Source: Nitrospinota bacterium
GTDB taxonomy: Bacteria > Nitrospinota > Nitrospinia > Nitrospinales > VA-1
Reading direction: 5' to 3'
NCBI GenBank assembly: GCA_002731985.1
Contig: PCCT01000068.1
Span: forward strand, 1-10,084
DNA: 10,084 bases
Position 1 is the stretch's first letter. Every line of letters begins with the position of its first letter. The position numbers and the translations under genes were made by a program. Below, piece by piece: positions 6,187 through 10,084 of this stretch. Under the pieces are notes generated by a model. It was not told where the DNA came from and did not search any database. It saw only the letters and a list, made by a program, of their open reading frames with translations.

Positions 6187-7497
6187 ATGAACAGCATCAG
6201 ACAGCGGGCAGGTATCGATAAGTGTATCTTAAGTTTCAGCCACGACCGATATCCCTCGCGTAAAAAAGCGGACGCTACAGCTATCGCAAAAGCTGAACGT
6301 GAGATTGCATCCGGCAAGAAGGGAATCAGTCATCTTATCCTGCGAGCCGTGGATGATCCGATAGATCGCCTTAAGTTTCTTTTCCTTATCAACGGTATTC
6401 CTGTGATGTGTTATGCATTGGGAAACTTACTGGCTTCGAGTCTTAAACAAATTGTCATTGTCGGCTCGGAAGAAGTTGAACAAGTTGCCAACGCTTTTCT
6501 GGACACGGTTGGAACGCAGGGCAAGGACATCTCATTTGTTCGGGAAGACCCAAATAAGCTGAACCTGCCTAACACAATGCAACTGGGGCGAAGTCGCCTG
6601 AACCTGGAGCCTGATGAATTGGTTCTGTTTCAACCCGGCGACCTGCCTTTCATGTTCGATATCGAAAAAATCCTGCAAGACGACGACATCCGGAATTATA
6701 ATCTGATCCTCTGGCTCAACTCCAGGCAGATGATGTTCCCCGGTTCCAATGAAGACCCGGAAAGCGAATTTGTTCAGCGCAATTATCATTACCGCGCTCT
6801 GTGCGAAGAAACAAACGAACTGCATGAGGTCAAAGAACCCAATGTATATCCCATCAACCTGTCTGCGGTTGACCCGGGTATCATTGACCATTTGCATTCA
6901 ACGAGGAAAGATGGAAACATAATCAAGGCAGGGATAAGGCAAATCATGTCCATGCCGTCAAGAGTCTTAAAGCTACTTCCTGTAATGGTATACCACGCAT
7001 TGCACTTTAGGTCCGATCTAAAACAATTCCGCAAAGAAGACAAATACCAGTTTGGAATGCATAGAGATAATTTTCATCGTGCGGTTTCGATTTTGTTGGA
7101 TACCGAGTTCACAACAAAATTTCACAACGATCCGGCATTTGTTTCCGATGTGGATGCTCTGGAGGATTGGGAAGATTTCGAGGCGCTTACCCATTATGCC
7201 GAAACTCAATATGGCGAAGAAGGTCTGACCCGCATTCATCCTTTTGGAGAGGAGTTACTCAGCTTTCGAGAAAAGGGAATGCCTGGACTGAAAACAAGCA
7301 TAGGCATGTATGAAAATTTCCCGGCCTACATCAATTCGGTTTACCAATCGCTTAAAATGGACCATGTGCCTTTTCCCGATGGGAACCAATATGTGCCACT
7401 CACATCCAATTCTGAAAAAGGCAAACATGCTCGCAAAATAGAGCATGCATTTTCTTGGTATTCCAGAAAGTGTGACGCTCTTAAAGTAGAAAACTGA
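6187..7497 (+). CDS. MobA-like nucleotidyltransferase-fold protein (degenerate, substrate unknown)
   Basis: The protein has 436 residues. HLILRAVDDPIDRLKFLFL (49-67) followed by INGIPVMCYALGNLLAS (68-84) aligns by eye with the start of sugar-phosphate or MobA-type nucleotidyltransferases (LAAG...K.L...nGkP.l...l..l). The glycine-rich GxGxR nucleotide loop is absent, however. KQIVIVGSEEV (87-97) is the next strand. FQPGDLPFMFD (148-158) carries the acidic metal-site position (D152), and DVDALEDWEDF (321-331) matches the family's late Asp-x-Asp-Thr-Pro-Glu-Asp-like element. The N-terminal 48 residues and the last ~100 are not recognised. No signal peptide or membrane segment is evident. The ATG is supported by GAAGG 6 bases upstream. 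It is followed by a TonB protein and a CDP-alcohol phosphotransferase fusion, suggesting a role in activating a polar head group or sugar. Activity is uncertain because of the lost loop. Confidence 0.6.
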   Translation: MNSIRQRAGIDKCILSFSHDRYPSRKKADATAIAKAEREIASGKKGISHLILRAVDDPIDRLKFLFLINGIPVMCYALGNLLASSLKQIVIVGSEEVEQVANAFLDTVGTQGKDISFVREDPNKLNLPNTMQLGRSRLNLEPDELVLFQPGDLPFMFDIEKILQDDDIRNYNLILWLNSRQMMFPGSNEDPESEFVQRNYHYRALCEETNELHEVKEPNVYPINLSAVDPGIIDHLHSTRKDGNIIKAGIRQIMSMPSRVLKLLPVMVYHALHFRSDLKQFRKEDKYQFGMHRDNFHRAVSILLDTEFTTKFHNDPAFVSDVDALEDWEDFEALTHYAETQYGEEGLTRIHPFGEELLSFREKGMPGLKTSIGMYENFPAYINSVYQSLKMDHVPFPDGNQYVPLTSNSEKGKHARKIEHAFSWYSRKCDALKVEN

Positions 7498-7571
7498 CTG
7501 TTTCTCGCAACAAATCTCAGCGGTTAGATTTTTAAGCAATTTGCAAGAATTCGTGCCACTCGAAAAAATTC

Positions 7572-8588
7572 ATGGCAATCAATGAAACCCAGAAATTAAA
7601 CAGGCTGGCTCAATTTTCCCAGAAAGAATTCTGGTCTCAGGGGGGTCTGCTCAAGCAAACCAAGTTAGGTAATTTCATACTCGTCGCTTTTGTGATCCAC
7701 GTTTTGGTGATTGCTTTTCAGTTCCTTGCCCCCGCAAAATCCAAAGGCCCATCAGCACCCCCGCCTATCCAGGTGAAATATATTGAAACTCAAAAGCCAG
7801 ATTCTTTTGAAAAAAAAGGAACCATCGTTGATGCTCCGAAGCCGAAAAAGGTGGAGAAAAAATTAGCCAAGCCATCGGAGTTACTCGCCAGCGCAGATAG
7901 CAGGGCACATGCGAACAAAAAACCACCTGTGCAAAAAAAATATCGCCAGAAAAAAACAGTGGCTCCGCAAGCCAGCGGAACCCCGAACATGACTCAACGC
8001 GCACAGGCACAGGCAGAATCTAAAAAAAAGGCGGCCCAGTCGAAACAGAAAGTAGTCAAAAAAAATACTCCTCTCCCACTTTCAAATAGAGGAACACTTG
8101 CCCCGGAGGCCGCAGGAAAATATGCCCCACAGGCTCCCTCAGAAAAACTTGGGTCGCGGGGAGTTCTTTCCATGCTTGATGGATTCGATGCTGAAAAATA
8201 CGCCATGCAAGATACCCAAACTCAGAATGAAGAGGATTCAGGTGACGATGAACCTATTTCGCTCGATACCACAGAAGCCAAATACGTTTCCTACTTTAAT
8301 CGCATTAAGCACCAAATCCAGCGCGTCTGGACTTACCCGCCCCAAGCGGCTCAAAGGGGAGTGAGCGGACAAGTCTCGTTGAGGTTTCAAATTTCAAGAG
8401 ATGGAAATCTTATCGGCGTGCGTCTGGTTGATAATTCGGGCTTTGAGATTCTTGACATGGCCGCTATCAAGGCGGTGAAAGAAGCGGCTCCCTATTATCC
8501 GTTTCCAGTGACAATTACTAAAAGGAAACTTTCTATACTTGCGACATTTGTTTACAGCCCTAATTACAATCAATTGACCGAACAATAG
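7572..8588 (+). CDS. TonB-family energy transducer protein
   Basis: The protein has 338 residues and a classical TonB layout. A short cytoplasmic N-terminus is followed by one membrane segment (about 33-53, FILVAFVIHVLVIAFQFLA). A long periplasmic linker rich in Pro, Lys, Ala and Gln (about 55-230) follows. The C-terminal TonB domain (about 238-330) contains IQRVWTYPPQAAQRGVSGQV, FQISRDGNL, NSGFEILDMAAIKAVKEAAP and FPVTI. Such proteins transmit ExbB/ExbD-driven energy to outer-membrane transporters, or act as structural envelope proteins in divergent cases. No exbB/exbD or TonB-dependent receptor lies in the window. Five A7-A8 runs fall in the linker coding sequence. No strong Shine-Dalgarno precedes the ATG, and it lies 74 bases after the previous gene's stop. 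It is probably co-transcribed with the next gene, 15 bases downstream. Its presence argues for an outer membrane. Confidence 0.85.
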   Translation: MAINETQKLNRLAQFSQKEFWSQGGLLKQTKLGNFILVAFVIHVLVIAFQFLAPAKSKGPSAPPPIQVKYIETQKPDSFEKKGTIVDAPKPKKVEKKLAKPSELLASADSRAHANKKPPVQKKYRQKKTVAPQASGTPNMTQRAQAQAESKKKAAQSKQKVVKKNTPLPLSNRGTLAPEAAGKYAPQAPSEKLGSRGVLSMLDGFDAEKYAMQDTQTQNEEDSGDDEPISLDTTEAKYVSYFNRIKHQIQRVWTYPPQAAQRGVSGQVSLRFQISRDGNLIGVRLVDNSGFEILDMAAIKAVKEAAPYYPFPVTITKRKLSILATFVYSPNYNQLTEQ

Positions 8589-8603
8589 TAATCAGACTTA
8601 ATA

Positions 8604-9821
8604 ATGACTCCGCCAAAAACAGCCATCATAAGAACCGTTCCGTCAAAAGAAGGTACCCGGTTTTTGTTCAGGCGCAATATTGCCGGACTTTCCGTGTTCA
8701 AGCGCTTGATCTTTTCCCTGCAAAGAGCAGGCATTGAAAATTTCATTATCCTTGCTCAGGATATTTCAGTTTCAGACAAAAACTGGGTGGAGTTGGGTAT
8801 CCAAAATGACGCCCGATTTAAAAGCCAGATCCGGTGGGGCGATCTGAGCAAGGAACTTACAGAGGACGAATTAAATTCACTTGAATTGCCTTCAGAAGTG
8901 GATAGCGTTTTGTTCGTTGAAAGTAATTTCGTGACAACCGCCGGGTTGATTAAGGATTTCATCGCGTCAACTCAGGGTCTGGAGAAAGGGAGCATTGCGA
9001 GTCTGCCTGTTGAGTCAGGGTATTCAGATGGCATGTACCTGCTTCCTCCATCCAGCATAGGTTGTTATTTGCGTTCTGGAACTTTCGAAAAACCGGTGAC
9101 CCCAATCACTCTATCCGGGCCATGGTTTTACCGTCAAAAAGTGGAAGATTCACAGTCAGCCCGAACCGTTGAAAAAGAGTTGCTCCACGAACACAAGTTG
9201 TACTACAGCCAGTTTATGGACGTTTGGGTCAACTCCTTAATCTCCATCAAAATATCCTCTTTTCTGGTTAGAACTCCTTTAACTCCAAATCAGATCACAT
9301 TGTTTGGCCTGGTCATCGGATTGGCGGCGGGGATTTTGTTTGCGCAGGGAAACTACTGGAGCGGTTTTGTAGGCGGCCTGCTACTTGCCGCTACCGCTGT
9401 TTGGGATTGCTGTGATGGTGACGTTGCACGACTCAAGTTTATGGAGTCGGATTTTGGTGAAAAGCTTGATACTGCCTGTGACAACGTGATAAATATTTTT
9501 GCCTTTACTGGATTGATGTTTGGGGCAGCTCATGCCCAGGGTTTAGCTCAGGCTATGATTCCTTTTCTTTTACTTATTTTTGGAGGGAGTAGTATTTTTT
9601 ACCTTATATATTTTTCAAAAGGGGGTAAAGGTTCGTTTTTTAAAAATACCCCGATTTATGAGGTTATCCAAATTCTGGCGAGCAGAAACTTTATTTATAT
9701 TATTTTTATATTTGCTGTTGTGGGTAAGCTGGACTGGTTCTTGTGGCTGGCTGGAATCGGATCCAATATTTTTGCTCTCAGTATATACATGTGTAAGGCC
9801 CCTAAATACCACAGACCCTAG
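8604..9821 (+). CDS. CDP-alcohol phosphatidyltransferase with N-terminal nucleotidyltransferase-like domain
   Basis: The protein has 405 residues in two parts. Residues about 5-200 resemble a nucleotidyltransferase fold (IIRTVPSKEGTRFLFRRNIAG, then FKRLIFSLQRAGIENFIIL), but the Gly-rich loop is eroded and the usual metal-site Asp region reads FVESNF (104-109). Residues about 205-400 are a membrane CDP-alcohol phosphotransferase domain. Its signature D-x2-D-G-x2-A-R-x8-G-x3-D-x3-D is complete: D268, D271, G272, A275, R276, G285, D289 and D293. Hydrophobic segments lie at about 232-247, 254-268, 296-312, 316-336, 363-373 and 378-396. The order matches bifunctional inositol-1-phosphate cytidylyltransferase/di-myo-inositol-phosphate phosphate synthase proteins, but substrate identity cannot be claimed. 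The catalytic part should join a CDP-activated alcohol to a polar acceptor in the inner membrane. The ATG has no clear ribosome site, so reinitiation after tonB is plausible. Confidence 0.8.
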   Translation: MTPPKTAIIRTVPSKEGTRFLFRRNIAGLSVFKRLIFSLQRAGIENFIILAQDISVSDKNWVELGIQNDARFKSQIRWGDLSKELTEDELNSLELPSEVDSVLFVESNFVTTAGLIKDFIASTQGLEKGSIASLPVESGYSDGMYLLPPSSIGCYLRSGTFEKPVTPITLSGPWFYRQKVEDSQSARTVEKELLHEHKLYYSQFMDVWVNSLISIKISSFLVRTPLTPNQITLFGLVIGLAAGILFAQGNYWSGFVGGLLLAATAVWDCCDGDVARLKFMESDFGEKLDTACDNVINIFAFTGLMFGAAHAQGLAQAMIPFLLLIFGGSSIFYLIYFSKGGKGSFFKNTPIYEVIQILASRNFIYIIFIFAVVGKLDWFLWLAGIGSNIFALSIYMCKAPKYHRP

Positions 9822-9851
9822 TATAGGTCTGGTATAACTCAAAAAAGACAT

Positions 9852-9885
9852 AAAAAAATCCAGTTTCAAGAATACTGAAACTGGG
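9852..9885 (-). terminator. Intrinsic terminator downstream of tRNA-Leu
   Basis: On the minus strand a 9-bp stem (9884-9876 with 9868-9860) closes a 7-base loop and is followed directly by A then seven Ts (9858-9852). It would end the tRNA-Leu transcript about 115 bases after the mature 3' end. In the plus direction the stem lacks a following T-run, so it is a poor terminator for the gene ending at 9821. Confidence 0.8.
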
Positions 9886-9997
9886 TTGATGCTAATTTTA
9901 CTGGTTTTAACGACCCATACCAACGTTTTCCCTTGTTATTACTGGTCTAAACTACCTATGCACCGTAAAACCTTTGGTAATGCTGGTTAAAACTGAA

Positions 9998-10081
9998 TGC
10001 CGAAGAGAAGACTCGAACTTCCACGAGGTTGCCCTCACATGAACCTGAATCATGCGCGTCTACCAATTCCGCCACTTCGGC
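9998..10081 (-). tRNA. tRNA-Leu (anticodon CAG)
   Basis: This is an 84-nt class II tRNA. The acceptor GCCGAAG pairs with CTTCGGC. The D stem is GCG/CGC with GG in the loop, and the anticodon stem CATGA/TCATG encloses TTCAGGT. Anticodon CAG lies at 10047-10045 and reads CUG codons. A variable arm (GAGG-GCAA-CCTC), a T arm with TTCGAGT loop and discriminator A73 follow. The long variable arm with CAG and A73 fits Leu rather than Ser. The 3' CCA is not encoded, so it must be added after transcription. The 5' flank lies at the window edge. Confidence 0.96.
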
Positions 10082-10084
10082 ACC

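Noticed and set aside
7512..7531. AAATCT/AGATTT hairpin followed by a few Ts after the first plus-strand gene
   Set aside because: A six-pair AT-rich stem with an eight-base loop is too weak to call a terminator; tonB follows in the same direction.
9615..9923. 102-codon minus-strand open frame over the end of the CDP-alcohol transferase gene
   Set aside because: It is antisense to the transmembrane coding region and runs through the tRNA terminator; there is no supporting signal.
9886..9997. Possible second RNA or small gene between the terminator and tRNA-Leu
   Set aside because: I found only very short frames and no tRNA-like fold; it reads as a 3' trailer of the tRNA transcript.

Overview
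The window looks like a didermic, non-actinobacterial bacterium with a complete ubiquitin-like proteasome locus. Reading on the minus strand from about 5890 down to the left edge, the order is ARC/Mpa ATPase, Dop, a tiny ubiquitin-like modifier, PrcB, PrcA and PafA. This is the classical Dop-Pup-PrcB-PrcA-PafA order. The modifier, however, is not a canonical actinobacterial Pup: it is a 56-58 residue Lys/Arg/Asp/Glu-rich protein ending in Arg-Thr-Gly-Gln, which fits the Pup-related family called UBact. UBact plus a TonB protein, and so an outer membrane, points to Nitrospinota or possibly Nitrospirota. The phylum call is inference from gene content, with moderate confidence.

Layout. 1-833 (-): 5' 277 codons of PafA ligase, cut by the window edge. 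836-1624 (-): PrcA alpha subunit. 1625-1775: spacer holding a long near-perfect inverted repeat. 1776-2573 (-): PrcB beta subunit with a 42-residue propeptide. 2573-2749 (-): UBact. 2740-4227 (-): Dop. 4206-4293: old 44-bp tandem duplication across the ARC/dop junction, which creates a 15-codon mini-ORF. 4268-5887 (-): ARC ATPase. 5888-6186: divergent promoter region. 6187-7497 (+): MobA-like but degenerate nucleotidyltransferase-fold protein. 7572-8588 (+): TonB-family protein. 8604-9821 (+): degenerate nucleotidyltransferase domain fused to a CDP-alcohol phosphatidyltransferase. 9852-9885 (-): intrinsic terminator. 9998-10081 (-): tRNA-Leu(CAG).

The minus-strand genes form one system. UBact ends in Gln, so Dop should deamidate it to Glu. 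PafA would then ligate it through an isopeptide bond to substrate lysines. ARC would recognise and unfold tagged proteins and feed them into the PrcA/PrcB 20S core, and Dop would also remove tags. Most junctions overlap or are only a few bases apart (stop/start ATGA or TAATG), implying translational coupling behind one sigma70-like promoter at 5921-5950. The two exceptions are the 151-bp prcB-prcA spacer with its hairpin element and the duplicated ARC-dop junction.

The plus-strand genes look like an envelope or polar-lipid group: two nucleotidyltransferase-like domains with worn active sites, a CDP-alcohol phosphotransferase with an intact catalytic motif, and a TonB protein. Their exact substrate cannot be read from the sequence.
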